A stretch of DNA of 64,000 nt, from contig NZ_SSOC01000002.1 in NCBI RefSeq assembly GCF_004801295.1, positions 310,001 to 374,000 on the forward strand, written 5' to 3'. The notes under the pieces were generated by a model. The model did no database searches. It was given only the letters and a program-made list of their open reading frames with translations, and was not told the DNA's origin. A program made the position numbers and the translations under genes. How positions within the stretch are numbered: the stretch's first letter is position 1; the number at the start of each line of letters is the position of its first letter. Below are positions 26,614 through 35,649 of this stretch, one piece after another. This DNA is from Pseudothauera nasutitermitis (GTDB lineage Bacteria; Pseudomonadota; Gammaproteobacteria; Burkholderiales; Rhodocyclaceae).

Positions 26614-28611
26614 ATGCTGCACAGCGAATCTCCCGCCGCCCGCCTCGAACTGCTCTCTCCGGCGCGCACCGCCGACATCGGCATCGAGGCGGTCAACCAC
26701 GGCGCCGACGCGGTCTACATCGGCGGCCCGGCCTTCGGCGCGCGCGCCGGCGCGGGCAATCCGCTCGGCGAGATCGAACGTCTGGCGCGCCACGCGCACC
26801 GCTTCGACGCACGCGTGTTCGTCACCCTCAACACCATCCTGCGCGACGACGAACTGGAAGAAGCCCGCCGTGCCGCCTGGGCGGCCTACGAGCTGGGCGC
26901 CGACGCGCTGATCGTGCAGGACATGGGCCTGCTCGAAGTCGACCTGCCGCCCATCCAGCTGCACGCCAGCACGCAGACCGACATCCGCACGCCGGAAAAG
27001 GCTCGCTTCCTGCAGGACGTGGGCTTCTCGCAGATCGTCCTGGCGCGCGAACTCACCCTGAAGCAGATCCAGGCCGTGCGCGCAGCGCTCGACCCCGCGC
27101 GCTGCGCCATCGAATTCTTCATCCACGGCGCGCTGTGCGTGGCCTACAGCGGGCAGTGCTACATCAGCCATGCGCACACCGGGCGCAGCGCCAACCGCGG
27201 CGACTGTTCGCAGGCCTGTCGGCTGCCCTACAACGTGCTCGACGGCCAGGGCCGCGTGGTGGCGCATCAAAGCCACGTGCTGTCGATGAAGGACAACGAC
27301 CAGTCCGCCAACCTCGCCACGCTGATCGACGCCGGCGTGCGCAGCTTCAAGATCGAAGGGCGCTACAAGGACATGGGCTACGTGAAGAACCTCACCGCCC
27401 ATTACCGCCGCCTGCTCGACCGCCTGCTGGAACAGCGCCCGGAACTGGCACGCGCCTCCAGCGGACACAGCGTCCACCACTTCACCCCCGACCCGCAGCG
27501 CAGCTACAACCGGGGCGCCACCGACTACTTCGTCAACGGCCGCCAGGCCGACATCGGCGCCTTCGACGCGCCAACCTGGGCCGGCCTGCCGGTGGGCCAC
27601 GTCACCTGCGTGAGCCGCGACGCCTTCGAGCTGGAGGGCGATGCCGCGCTGGCCAACGGCGACGGGCTGACCTATTTCGACCTGCAGCGCGAGCTGATCG
27701 GCTTTCGCGCCAACAAGGTGGAACGGGTTGCCGACGGACGCTGGCGCGTCTGGCCGGCCGACGGCATGGCCCGTCTGAAGGATCTGCGCGCCGGCATGGA
27801 AATCTCGCGCAATACCGACACCGCCTGGGACCGCCTGCTGGCCGGACGCTCCGCCGAGCGGCGCATCGACGTGGCGATGCACCTCGCCGAGCACCCCGAC
27901 GGCCTGCAACTGGCCCTCACCGACGCCGACGGATACCGCGCGGAGGCCGTGCTGGCGCGCGCATTCGAACCCGCGCGCGACCCGCAGCGCGCCGCCGAGG
28001 CGCTGCGTGCCGGGCTGGACCGCCTGGGCAACACCATTTTCGCCGCCACGCGCATCGACATCGACCTGCCGCGCCCGTGGTTCGTGCCCGCCGGCGCGCT
28101 CAACGCCCTGCGCCGCGAGGCGGTCGAGCGCCTGGAAGCCGCGCGCGCCGCGGCCTTCCGGCCCCTGCCGCGCGCGCAGCCGGTTTCCCCGCCTCCGCAA
28201 TACCCGGAAGACGGCCTGAGCTATCTGGCCAACGTGTTCAACCACAAGGCGCGCGACTTCTACGCCCGCCACGGCGTGCGGGTCATCGAGGCGGCCTACG
28301 AGAGCCACGAGGAAGCCGGCGAGGTCAGCCTGATGATCACCCGGCACTGCGTACGCTACAGCCTCAGCCTGTGCCCGAAGCAGACCGCCGGGGTGATCGG
28401 CGTGGCCGGCACCATCCGCGCCGAGCCGCTGGTGCTGGTCAACGGCAGCGAGCGCCTGACCCTGCGCTTCGACTGCAAGCCCTGTGAGATGCACGTGGTC
28501 GGCCGCATCAAGAAGAGCGTGCTCAGGCAGGCCGCCGCCACGCCGCTGCAGTTCTACCGCGCCCGGCCACCGGTCTCTGGCGCCACCACCACCGAACCCG
28601 GACATTCATGA
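26614..28611 (+). CDS. rlhA: 23S rRNA 5-hydroxycytidine C2501 synthase (peptidase U32 family)
   Basis: This 665-residue protein matches the length and plan of E. coli RlhA (YdcP), which hydroxylates C2501 of 23S rRNA. The N-terminal U32 domain reads LLSPARTADIGIEAVNHGADAVYIGG, with the U32 signature FIHGALCVAYSGQCYISHAH. Cysteines in GDCSQACRLPY are candidate iron-sulfur ligands, and the C-terminal DUF3656-type region ends with a Cys cluster (HCVRYSLSLCPKQ; FDCKPCEMHV). The shorter paralogue TrhP (tRNA) would be ~450 residues, so RlhA is favoured. The next gene overlaps by ATGA. Confidence 0.87.
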   Translation: MLHSESPAARLELLSPARTADIGIEAVNHGADAVYIGGPAFGARAGAGNPLGEIERLARHAHRFDARVFVTLNTILRDDELEEARRAAWAAYELGADALIVQDMGLLEVDLPPIQLHASTQTDIRTPEKARFLQDVGFSQIVLARELTLKQIQAVRAALDPARCAIEFFIHGALCVAYSGQCYISHAHTGRSANRGDCSQACRLPYNVLDGQGRVVAHQSHVLSMKDNDQSANLATLIDAGVRSFKIEGRYKDMGYVKNLTAHYRRLLDRLLEQRPELARASSGHSVHHFTPDPQRSYNRGATDYFVNGRQADIGAFDAPTWAGLPVGHVTCVSRDAFELEGDAALANGDGLTYFDLQRELIGFRANKVERVADGRWRVWPADGMARLKDLRAGMEISRNTDTAWDRLLAGRSAERRIDVAMHLAEHPDGLQLALTDADGYRAEAVLARAFEPARDPQRAAEALRAGLDRLGNTIFAATRIDIDLPRPWFVPAGALNALRREAVERLEAARAAAFRPLPRAQPVSPPPQYPEDGLSYLANVFNHKARDFYARHGVRVIEAAYESHEEAGEVSLMITRHCVRYSLSLCPKQTAGVIGVAGTIRAEPLVLVNGSERLTLRFDCKPCEMHVVGRIKKSVLRQAAATPLQFYRARPPVSGATTTEPGHS

Positions 28612-29297
28612 AACCGATTCCGCTGATTCTTGCCGGCGTGGCCGCGATCATCCTGGCGCCGCTGCTCTACCTGCCCTTCGCCGATACCAGCGAGGCCCCG
28701 CCGCCCGGTTCGCTGCCCTGGCAGATCGAGGTACACGAGGACGGCGCCACCGAAGTGTTCGGCTTCGTGCTCGGCCGCAGCACGCTGGGCGAAGCCCAGA
28801 CGCGTTTCGGCAAGGATCTGGAGATCGCCGTGGTCACGCCCAGTGGCGGGCGTGGTTCGCTGGAAGCCTTCAACGGCGACGCCAGGGCCGGCTTCATCAC
28901 CGGCAAGCTGGTGCTCACCGCCGATCTGCCGCAGGAACGCGTGGATGCCATGCGCGAACGCGCCGTGCGCAGCGCCTACATGGACAGCAGCACGCGCAAG
29001 GCCACGCTGCACGCCGACGATCTGGCCGCGGCGCTGGACGCGCCGATCGGCGCGATCACCTTCATTCCCACCGCCGACCTGGACGAGGAAGTCATCCTCG
29101 CGCGCTTCGGCCGGCCGGCCGAGCGGCTGGCCAGCGCGGACCACCTGCAACACTTTCTGTACCCCGAGCACGGGCTGGAAGTGACCCTCGACAGCCGCGG
29201 CAAGGAAATCCTGCAATACGTCGCGCCGCGCGACTTCGAACGCCTGCGCGCGCCGCTGCTCGAAGCCGCGGACGCCCCCGCCGCCGAAGCTCAGTAA
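28608..29297 (+). CDS. hypothetical membrane-anchored protein
   Basis: This 229-residue protein is not recognised. Residues 5-25 (PLILAGVAAIILAPLLYL) form a signal-anchor. The remainder is soluble and probably periplasmic, with a central VFGFVLGRSTLGEAQTRFGK segment like a small repeat domain. A second, similar phrase (VILARFGRPAERLAS) occurs near residue 165, hinting at a duplicated fold. It is translationally coupled to rlhA through an ATGA overlap and ends 7 bp inside the convergent slyX. No function is proposed. Confidence 0.75.
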   Translation: MKPIPLILAGVAAIILAPLLYLPFADTSEAPPPGSLPWQIEVHEDGATEVFGFVLGRSTLGEAQTRFGKDLEIAVVTPSGGRGSLEAFNGDARAGFITGKLVLTADLPQERVDAMRERAVRSAYMDSSTRKATLHADDLAAALDAPIGAITFIPTADLDEEVILARFGRPAERLASADHLQHFLYPEHGLEVTLDSRGKEILQYVAPRDFERLRAPLLEAADAPAAEAQ

Positions 29298-29515
29298 TGC
29301 GGCGGGATCTCGTCCTGCGGGCCGAGCGGCGGGCCGCCGCGCGCGGACAGGTCGCGTAGCTGTTCGCCCAGGCGCAGCAGTTGCGCCTGCAGGCGCTCGA
29401 TCTCGCGCTGCTGGCGATACACCGTGGTGTTCAACGCGTCGAGCAGGTCTTCCGCCTCGGCCTGGCGGCATTCCAGGTCGGTCAGGCGCTTGTCGGTTTC
29501 GTGCTCAGGATTCAT
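29291..29515 (-). CDS. slyX: SlyX family protein
   Basis: This 74-residue coiled-coil protein matches SlyX in length and pattern: RLTDLECRQAEAEDLLDALN, then IERLQAQLLRLGEQLRDL and a proline-rich C-terminal PHY. SlyX proteins are small cytoplasmic proteins without a firmly known function. The start (MNPEHETDKR) lies inside the last codons of ylqF, an 11-bp overlap indicating coupling. A longer upstream frame exists but would run deep into ylqF. Confidence 0.85.
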   Translation of the reverse strand: MNPEHETDKRLTDLECRQAEAEDLLDALNTTVYRQQREIERLQAQLLRLGEQLRDLSARGGPPLGPQDEIPPHY

Positions 29516-30410
29516 CGTCGGCCTCTTCTTGCGCCGTGGCCGGCGCGGCACTGGCGGCCGCCAGCATGGCCGCGCGGCTTTCCGGAGTCTCCAGGCTGAT
29601 GCGCCCGAGCGCGCCGGAGCGGAAATCGGTGAGCAGGATGTTGGCGGCCTTTTCCAGATCCAGCCCGCCGCCGCGCACCAGGCAGCCGCGCTTGCGCGCC
29701 ACTTCCTCGACCACCGCGTGGCCGTCGACCGGCGGCGCCTTCAGCTTGTAGCGCGCCACCAGCGCAGCGGGATAGCGCGCCAGCAGCAGGTCGCCGAGCA
29801 CCGCCGCGACTTCCTCGTCGATCACCGCGTTGCGGCCGATGGCGTGGCAGGCGGCCAGCATGAAGCCATCGGCATCGTGGGCGATCTTCGGCCACATCAT
29901 CCCCGGCGTGTCGGTCAGCGTCATGTGTCCGCCCAGATCCAGGGTCTGCTGCGACTTGGTCACCGCCGGCTCGTCGCCCACCTTGGCGACGCGGCGGTTG
30001 AGCAGCGCGTTCATCAGCGTGGATTTGCCCACGTTGGGAATGCCCATGATCATCAGCCGCAGCGGCTTGGTGCCGTCCGTGCGGTGCGGCGCGAGGGCCT
30101 GGGCGAGCCTGGGCACGCGCGCCACGTCGCCCGGCTTCTTGCACGACAGCGCCACCGCGCGCACGCCGGGCTGGCGTTCGTACCAGGCCAGCCAGGCACG
30201 CGTGGCCTCGGGATCGGCCAGATCGGTCTTGTTGAGGATCTTCAGGCACGGGCGCTGACGGAATTCGCGCAGTTCGCGGATCATCGGGTTGCAGCTGGCC
30301 TCGGGGATGCGCGCGTCGAGCACTTCGATGACCACGTCGGTGCACGCCATGTTCTCGGCGGCCTTCTTGCGCGCCGAAGTCATGTGACCGGGGAACCACT
30401 GGATGGGCAT
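29505..30410 (-). CDS. ylqF: ribosome biogenesis GTPase YlqF/RbgA
   Basis: This 301-residue circularly permuted GTPase has G-motifs in the order G4 (LNKTD, ~residue 59), G1 (GIPNVGKST, ~123) and G3 (DTPG, ~167). The N-terminus FPGHMTSARKKAAE is characteristic of the family, with a C-terminal helical domain. RbgA-type GTPases assist late 50S subunit maturation in the cytoplasm. The 3' end overlaps slyX. The Ala-rich tail is dispensable-looking. No SD is evident, but the conserved N-terminus fixes the start. Confidence 0.93.
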   Translation of the reverse strand: MPIQWFPGHMTSARKKAAENMACTDVVIEVLDARIPEASCNPMIRELREFRQRPCLKILNKTDLADPEATRAWLAWYERQPGVRAVALSCKKPGDVARVPRLAQALAPHRTDGTKPLRLMIMGIPNVGKSTLMNALLNRRVAKVGDEPAVTKSQQTLDLGGHMTLTDTPGMMWPKIAHDADGFMLAACHAIGRNAVIDEEVAAVLGDLLLARYPAALVARYKLKAPPVDGHAVVEEVARKRGCLVRGGGLDLEKAANILLTDFRSGALGRISLETPESRAAMLAAASAAPATAQEEADDES

Positions 30411-30484
30411 GAGTGAACCTGGGGAGCCGTCTGCGGGGCGCCATTATCGCAGCAATGCGCGCGGACGCGGCAGCCGCGCGGGAA

Positions 30485-32836
30485 TCAGTGCAGCGTGCCC
30501 AGACAGCGCAACTCCCCGATGGGTGCGGGGCGGCCGAACAGGTAGCCCTGGAAGGCATCGCAGCCGTGCTCGATGAGGAAGTCGCGCTGTGCCTCGGTCT
30601 CCACCCCCTCGGCGATCACGTGCAGGCCCAGCGTCTGCCCCAGCGCGATGACGGTGCGGGCGATGGCCGCGTCGTTGGCGTCGCTCAGCACGTCGCGCAC
30701 GAAGGAGCGGTCGATCTTGATCTGGTCGAGCGGCAGGCGCTTCAGGTAGGACAGCGAGGAATAGCCGGTGCCGAAGTCGTCCAGCGAGAAGCCCACGCCG
30801 TGCGCCTTCAGCCGCCCGATGCGCTCCACGGTCTCCTCCACGTCCTCCAGCAGCAGGCTTTCGGTGAGTTCGATCTTGAGCTGCGCCGCCTCGATGCCGC
30901 TGCGCTCGATCACGCCCAGCACCGCCTCGACGAAATCCGGATGGCGGAACTGCCGCGCGCTGACGTTCACCGCCACGCCCAGCGGACGCCCGCACACCGG
31001 CTTACAGGCGGCCAGCTCCGCGCACGCGGTTTCCAGCACCCACTGGCCGAGCGGCAGGATCAGCCCGGTGGATTCGGCCAGCGCGATGAACTCGCCCGGC
31101 GGCACCAGCCCGCGCTGCGGATGCTGCCAGCGCACCAGCGCCTCCATGCCGATCAATGCGCCCCCGGCATCGAACTGCGGCTGATAGTGCAGGATGAATT
31201 CGCCCTGGCGCAGGCCCTGGCGCATCTCGGCCTCCAGCGCGGAATTCGCCGCCACCAGGGTCTGCATGGCCGGATCGAAGAAGCGCAGCGTGTTGCGGCC
31301 GGCGCCCTTGGCCTGGTACATGGCCAGATCGGCACGCTTGAGCAGATCCTCCACGCGCGTTTCCCGATCGCCGAACAGCGCCACGCCGATGCTCGGCGTG
31401 CCGTGGTATTCCTGCCCATCGACCATGTAGGGCAGATTCAGCAGGGCCAGGATCTTCTCGCCGATCTGCTCGGCCTGCGTGGCGGCCTCTTCCGGGCGGG
31501 CGCCCAGCCCTTCCAGCATGATCACGAATTCGTCGCCGCCCAGGCGCGCCACCGTGTCGTCCAGGCGCACCGACTGGCGCAGGCGGTCGGCCACCAGGCG
31601 CAGCAGGGTGTCGCCGCAGTCGTGCCCGCGCGTGTCGTTGAGCGTCTTGAAGTTGTCCAGATCGATGAACAGCAGCGCGCCCTGCGCGCCCGTGCGTGCG
31701 CACAGGGCCAGCGCGTGGCGCAGGCGGTCCATCAGCAGGCGGCGGTTGGGCAGTCCGGTGAGCGAATCGTAGAAGGCCAGGTGCTTGATCTCGTCCTCGG
31801 CCAGCCGGCGGCGCGTCACGTCGTGCGTGTAGCCATGCCACAGCAGGCTGCCGTCGGCCTCGCGGCGCGGCGTGCCGTGGCTGCTCAGCCAGCTTTCCAC
31901 GCCGTCCAGGATCACGCGGTATTCGACCTGGCGGGGCTGCATGTCGCGCGCCGACTCGCGCAGGAGTTCGATCACGCGCGGGCGGTCTTCCGGGTGCATC
32001 GCCGAGAAGATCACGCCGCCGTCCGCCGCCGCGGCCTCGGGCGAGACGCCGAACAGTTCGCGCAGCCCCTGGCTGGCGTATGGGAAGCAGGAATGCCCAT
32101 CCGGCCACTCGCGGTACTGGAAGATGACCCCGGGCATGTTGTCGGTGATCCGCTCCAGGCGCTCGCGCAGTTCGCGCTGCGCCACCTCGGCGGCCTGCAG
32201 GGCCAGGTCGCGCTTTTCCAGTTCGCGGATGTTGCGCTGCTGGCGCACCAGCAGCACGCCGAGCGCCATGCCCAGCCCGCCCAGCATCACGATCATTGCC
32301 GACACGGTGTTGCGCAGGCGGTCCAGGTCGGCGCGCTGCGTCACCGCCTGTCCGATGGACGCCTCGAACACCCGGCCGTTGAGTGCCCGCAGGCGCTCGC
32401 GCAGCGCACCGAAACGTTCCGCCCACGCCGCCAGGGACGCCGCGTCCGGCTGCGGATCGCGCAGGGTCTCGTCCACGCCGGCCAGCGCCGCCCCCAGATC
32501 GCGATGCAGTTCCGCCACGCCCGGCAGTTGCAGTCCGGCGTACAGGTCGCGGTTGTCGCGCTGGCGCAGGATCAGCAGATCGAGCGCGAAGGCCAGACGC
32601 TCGCGCCGGGCGGCATCGATCTCCAGCGCGCCGAGGCGCAGTTCCGTCTCCAGCCGGCCGACCTCTTCGAGCAGCACGGCGAAACTGCGCTCCTTGTGCA
32701 GCGCATCGAGCGGCAGCGCGTTCTCGATGCGCGACACCTTGGTCCATAGGTGCACCACGCTGGCGGCCACGAGCACCAGCACCAGACCGGTCAACAGCTT
32801 GAAGCGGCGGCGCCACAGGCGCGTGGCCATGCTCAT
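30485..32836 (-). CDS. membrane PAS-GGDEF-EAL protein
   Basis: This 783-residue protein has membrane helices at ~14-32 and ~179-199 enclosing a periplasmic helical sensor. A PAS domain with PAC (~225-345, ITDNMPGVIFQYREWPDG) follows, then GGDEF (~350-510, RLGGDEFVIML) and EAL (~525-775, MEALVRWQHP, NVSARQF, DDFGTGYSSL, AEGVETEAQ). Catalytic residues of both domains look intact. The RxxD product-inhibition site is present (RLDD, five residues before GGDEF). The molybdopterin-domain protein ends 7 bp upstream, so that periplasmic protein may be its partner; this is inference. Confidence 0.9.
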   Translation of the reverse strand: MSMATRLWRRRFKLLTGLVLVLVAASVVHLWTKVSRIENALPLDALHKERSFAVLLEEVGRLETELRLGALEIDAARRERLAFALDLLILRQRDNRDLYAGLQLPGVAELHRDLGAALAGVDETLRDPQPDAASLAAWAERFGALRERLRALNGRVFEASIGQAVTQRADLDRLRNTVSAMIVMLGGLGMALGVLLVRQQRNIRELEKRDLALQAAEVAQRELRERLERITDNMPGVIFQYREWPDGHSCFPYASQGLRELFGVSPEAAAADGGVIFSAMHPEDRPRVIELLRESARDMQPRQVEYRVILDGVESWLSSHGTPRREADGSLLWHGYTHDVTRRRLAEDEIKHLAFYDSLTGLPNRRLLMDRLRHALALCARTGAQGALLFIDLDNFKTLNDTRGHDCGDTLLRLVADRLRQSVRLDDTVARLGGDEFVIMLEGLGARPEEAATQAEQIGEKILALLNLPYMVDGQEYHGTPSIGVALFGDRETRVEDLLKRADLAMYQAKGAGRNTLRFFDPAMQTLVAANSALEAEMRQGLRQGEFILHYQPQFDAGGALIGMEALVRWQHPQRGLVPPGEFIALAESTGLILPLGQWVLETACAELAACKPVCGRPLGVAVNVSARQFRHPDFVEAVLGVIERSGIEAAQLKIELTESLLLEDVEETVERIGRLKAHGVGFSLDDFGTGYSSLSYLKRLPLDQIKIDRSFVRDVLSDANDAAIARTVIALGQTLGLHVIAEGVETEAQRDFLIEHGCDAFQGYLFGRPAPIGELRCLGTLH

Positions 32837-32843
32837 CGGGCAT

Positions 32844-33374
32844 TCATTCGGCGACCGCCTCGATGCGGGCGAGCATCCATATCCAGCGCAGGCGATACAC
32901 GGCGTCGTGCAGTGCGCCGTCCATCTCGCGCGGATAGATGATGCGCAGCGGCCCCTTGTCGCGCCGGGCCATCGCCCCGCCGTCCCGCCGGCTGGCGAGC
33001 AGCACTGGCCAGGTCACCCAGTCCGCGCGCGGAATCACCTGCGAGAAACCGTCCTGCGCCACCAGTCGCACGGCGGCGGCCTCGGCCAGCCCGGCATCGC
33101 GCAGCAGCGCGGACAGCAGCACGCCCTGATAGGTACCGTCGTCGCCCGGCCAGAAGGTGGAGGTGGTGAGTTCCCAGGTGCCCAGCGCCTCCAGATCCGC
33201 CATGCTGTAGCGCTGCGTCGCGCCGTCCGGCGCGACGGTGCTGAGCACCTGCGGGCCGGCGGGGAACGCGGGCAAGGTCACCGGATACGGCGCGCCCGCC
33301 GGCGCGGCCCGCACGGCGGACACGAACAGGAACAGCGCGGCGAACGCCGCGAGGGCGTGGCGGAGACGCTTCAT
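32844..33374 (-). CDS. periplasmic molybdopterin-binding-domain-like protein
   Basis: This 176-residue protein has a signal peptide (MKRLRHALAAFAALFLFVSA, then VRA). The mature part resembles a stripped-down sulfite-oxidase-type molybdopterin domain: FSMADLEALG-like text, WPGDDGTYQGVLLSALLRDAG and IPRADWVTWPVLLASRRDG. No cysteine is present in the mature protein, so the Mo-ligating Cys of true sulfite oxidases is missing and enzyme activity is unlikely. It is 7 bp before the PAS-GGDEF-EAL gene and probably works as a periplasmic ligand-binding accessory for it; this is inference. Confidence 0.75.
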   Translation of the reverse strand: MKRLRHALAAFAALFLFVSAVRAAPAGAPYPVTLPAFPAGPQVLSTVAPDGATQRYSMADLEALGTWELTTSTFWPGDDGTYQGVLLSALLRDAGLAEAAAVRLVAQDGFSQVIPRADWVTWPVLLASRRDGGAMARRDKGPLRIIYPREMDGALHDAVYRLRWIWMLARIEAVAE

Positions 33375-33529
33375 TTTTTTGTTCCGGCTTTTCCCGGTTG
33401 GGGTCGATCTGCCCGGCATCGGCCGGGGGGTGTCCGCCGATACTACCTTAGGCTTAGTCACGGCAACAGCGGGGCAGTTGTAACCATACGGGAACGCCGC
33501 CGCGCGTGCCGGGCGGACGGCCATCGCGG

Positions 33530-33535
33530 TACAAT
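33530..33535 (+). promoter_or_regulatory. probable -10 element of the aroG-serB operon
   Basis: TACAAT lies 31 bases before the aroG start, with a GC-rich upstream region and no clear -35 hexamer. Its position fits transcription starting near 33542 with a ~25-base leader. Confidence 0.35.
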
Positions 33536-33566
33536 TCTCGCCCTTTGCCGTCCCGCGGAGCGCGCC

Positions 33567-34646
33567 ATGTCCGTCGCCCAGACCGAAAACCTCAACATCC
33601 TCGCCGTTGACCACATGCCCTCGCCCGAGGAGATCAAGGCCCGCGTGCCGCTCACCGACGCCGCCGCGGCCGCCGTGCTGGCCGGACGCCGGGCGCTGGC
33701 CGACATCCTCGACCGCAAGGACGGCCGCCTGTTCGTCGTCGTCGGCCCCTGCTCCATCCACGACCCGGTGGCCGGGCTGGATTACGCCCGCCGCCTGAAG
33801 AAACTCGCCGACGAGGTCAGCGACACGCTGGTGCTGGTGATGCGCGTGTATTTCGAGAAGCCGCGCACCGCCACGGGCTGGAAGGGTTTCATCAACGATC
33901 CGCACATGGACGACTCCTTCCGCATCGACGAAGGCATGGAAAAGGCCCGCCGCTTCCTGCTCGACGTCTGCGAGGTCGGCCTGCCCACCGCCACCGAGGC
34001 GCTCGACCCCATCGCCCCGCAGTACTACGGCGACCTGATCGCGTGGACCGCCATCGGCGCGCGCACCTCCGAATCGCAGACCCACCGCGAGATGGCCTCC
34101 GGCCTGTCCACCCCGGTGGGCTTCAAGAACGCCACCGACGGCGATCTGGAAGTGGCGGTCAACGCCATCATCTCCGCCTCGCGCCCGCACAGCTTCCTGG
34201 GCATCAGCGGCAAGGGCCAGTCGGCCGTCCTGCGCACGCGCGGCAACCGCCTGGGCCACGTGGTGCTGCGCGGCGGCGGCGGCCGGCCGAACTACGATAC
34301 GGTATCCATCTCGCTGGCCGAACAGGCGCTCGCCAAGGCCAAGCTGCCGGTGAACATCGTGGTCGACTGTTCACACGCCAACTCGTGGAAGAAACCCGAA
34401 TTCCAACCGCTGGTGATGAAGGACGTGATCCACCAGGTGCGCGACGGCAACCGCTCGGTGGTCGGCCTGATGATCGAGAGCTTCATCGAGGCCGGCAACC
34501 AGCCGATTCCCGCCGACCTCACGCAGTTGCGCTACGGCTGCTCGGTCACCGATGCCTGCGTGAGCTGGGAGACCACCGAAGAGATGATCCGCGACGCCGC
34601 CGCCGTGCTGCGCGCCGCGCCCCGCCGCCAAGGAAGCCCCGCATGA
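33567..34646 (+). CDS. aroG: class I 3-deoxy-7-phosphoheptulonate (DAHP) synthase
   Basis: This 359-residue enzyme condenses phosphoenolpyruvate and erythrose-4-phosphate in the first shikimate step. Motifs include FVVVGPCSIHDP (~residue 52), MRVYFEKPRTATGWKGFIND (~93), IAWTAIGARTSESQTHREMA and VDCSHANSWKK. It is an AroF/G/H-type homotetramer relative. Which aromatic amino acid inhibits it cannot be decided safely. It overlaps serB by ATGA, linking aromatic and serine metabolism in one transcript. Confidence 0.94.
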   Translation: MSVAQTENLNILAVDHMPSPEEIKARVPLTDAAAAAVLAGRRALADILDRKDGRLFVVVGPCSIHDPVAGLDYARRLKKLADEVSDTLVLVMRVYFEKPRTATGWKGFINDPHMDDSFRIDEGMEKARRFLLDVCEVGLPTATEALDPIAPQYYGDLIAWTAIGARTSESQTHREMASGLSTPVGFKNATDGDLEVAVNAIISASRPHSFLGISGKGQSAVLRTRGNRLGHVVLRGGGGRPNYDTVSISLAEQALAKAKLPVNIVVDCSHANSWKKPEFQPLVMKDVIHQVRDGNRSVVGLMIESFIEAGNQPIPADLTQLRYGCSVTDACVSWETTEEMIRDAAAVLRAAPRRQGSPA

Positions 34647-35473
34647 ATCTGGTCGTACAGGGCACGCGGGTCGATCCCGCCACCCTGCGGGCGCTGGCCG
34701 CGCTCACCGAGGCCGGCGCCACCGAGGAGATCGCCCCGAACGCCTGGCGGCTGACCGATGCCCGTGCGCATGCCGAAGTCGAAGCGCTGTGCGCGCGCGC
34801 CGCGCTGGACTTCGCCTGGGTGCCGGCCGGCCGCCGGCTGGCCGATTTCGGCCTGTTCGTCACCGACATGGATTCCACGCTGATCAACATCGAGTGCATC
34901 GACGAGATCGCCGACCTGCACGGCGTGAAGACCGAGGTGGCGGCGATCACCGAAGCGGCCATGCGCGGCGAACTGGACTTCCGTGCATCGCTCGCGCGCC
35001 GCGTGGCCCTGCTTGCCGGCCTGCCGGTGGACGCGCTGGAACGGGTGTACGCGGAGCGCCTGCGCCTCAACCCCGGCGCCGAACGCCTGCTGCGCGAACT
35101 GAAGAACGCCGGCCTGCGCACCATCCTGGTGTCCGGCGGGTTCACCTACTTCACCGACCGCCTGAAGACCCGCCTGGGTTTCGACGAAACCTGGGCCAAC
35201 GAACTGGAAGTGGCCAACGGCCGCCTCACCGGCCGGATCGCCGGCCCGATCATCGACGCCGCCGCCAAGGCCGCCCACCTGACGCACGCGCGCGACGCGC
35301 TGGGCCTGCGCGCCGGGCAGACCATCGCCGTGGGCGACGGCGCTAACGACCTGCCGATGCTGCGCGAGGCCGGCTTCGGCGTGGCCTACCGCGCCAAGCC
35401 GGTATTGCGCGAGATGGCCGACTGCCGCCTGGACCACAGCGGCCTGGACGGCATCCTCAACGTGCTGGCCTGA
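34643..35473 (+). CDS. serB: phosphoserine phosphatase
   Basis: This 276-residue HAD-family enzyme completes serine synthesis from phosphoserine. The N-terminal ~70 residues are a regulatory-type extension. The HAD core has the nucleophile motif [17 protein letters not shown] (~residue 76), the SGGFTYFTD serine motif (~161), and the DGANDLPM magnesium motif (~229). The ATGA overlap with aroG sets the start. Length and motif order match SerB. Confidence 0.94.
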   Translation: MNLVVQGTRVDPATLRALAALTEAGATEEIAPNAWRLTDARAHAEVEALCARAALDFAWVPAGRRLADFGLFVTDMDSTLINIECIDEIADLHGVKTEVAAITEAAMRGELDFRASLARRVALLAGLPVDALERVYAERLRLNPGAERLLRELKNAGLRTILVSGGFTYFTDRLKTRLGFDETWANELEVANGRLTGRIAGPIIDAAAKAAHLTHARDALGLRAGQTIAVGDGANDLPMLREAGFGVAYRAKPVLREMADCRLDHSGLDGILNVLA

Positions 35474-35649
35474 ACGCCGGCCGCCTCTCACTCGCCGACC
35501 GACTACCTCTTCCGGGGTACTCCCCCGCCCGCCTTGCCACGCTTCGGGCGGCTATCGATAATCGAGGCAGGTCCGCAGCGCCACGGCCCTCCGCCCCTTC
35601 CAGCAACCATCTCCAACAACCACCGGCGCGCGCGCCACACGATCCTGGC

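Noticed and set aside
35474-35649. Molybdenum-cofactor riboswitch upstream of moaA
   Set aside because: The 176-bp leader has short GC stems but not the conserved Moco aptamer blocks that I could recognise.
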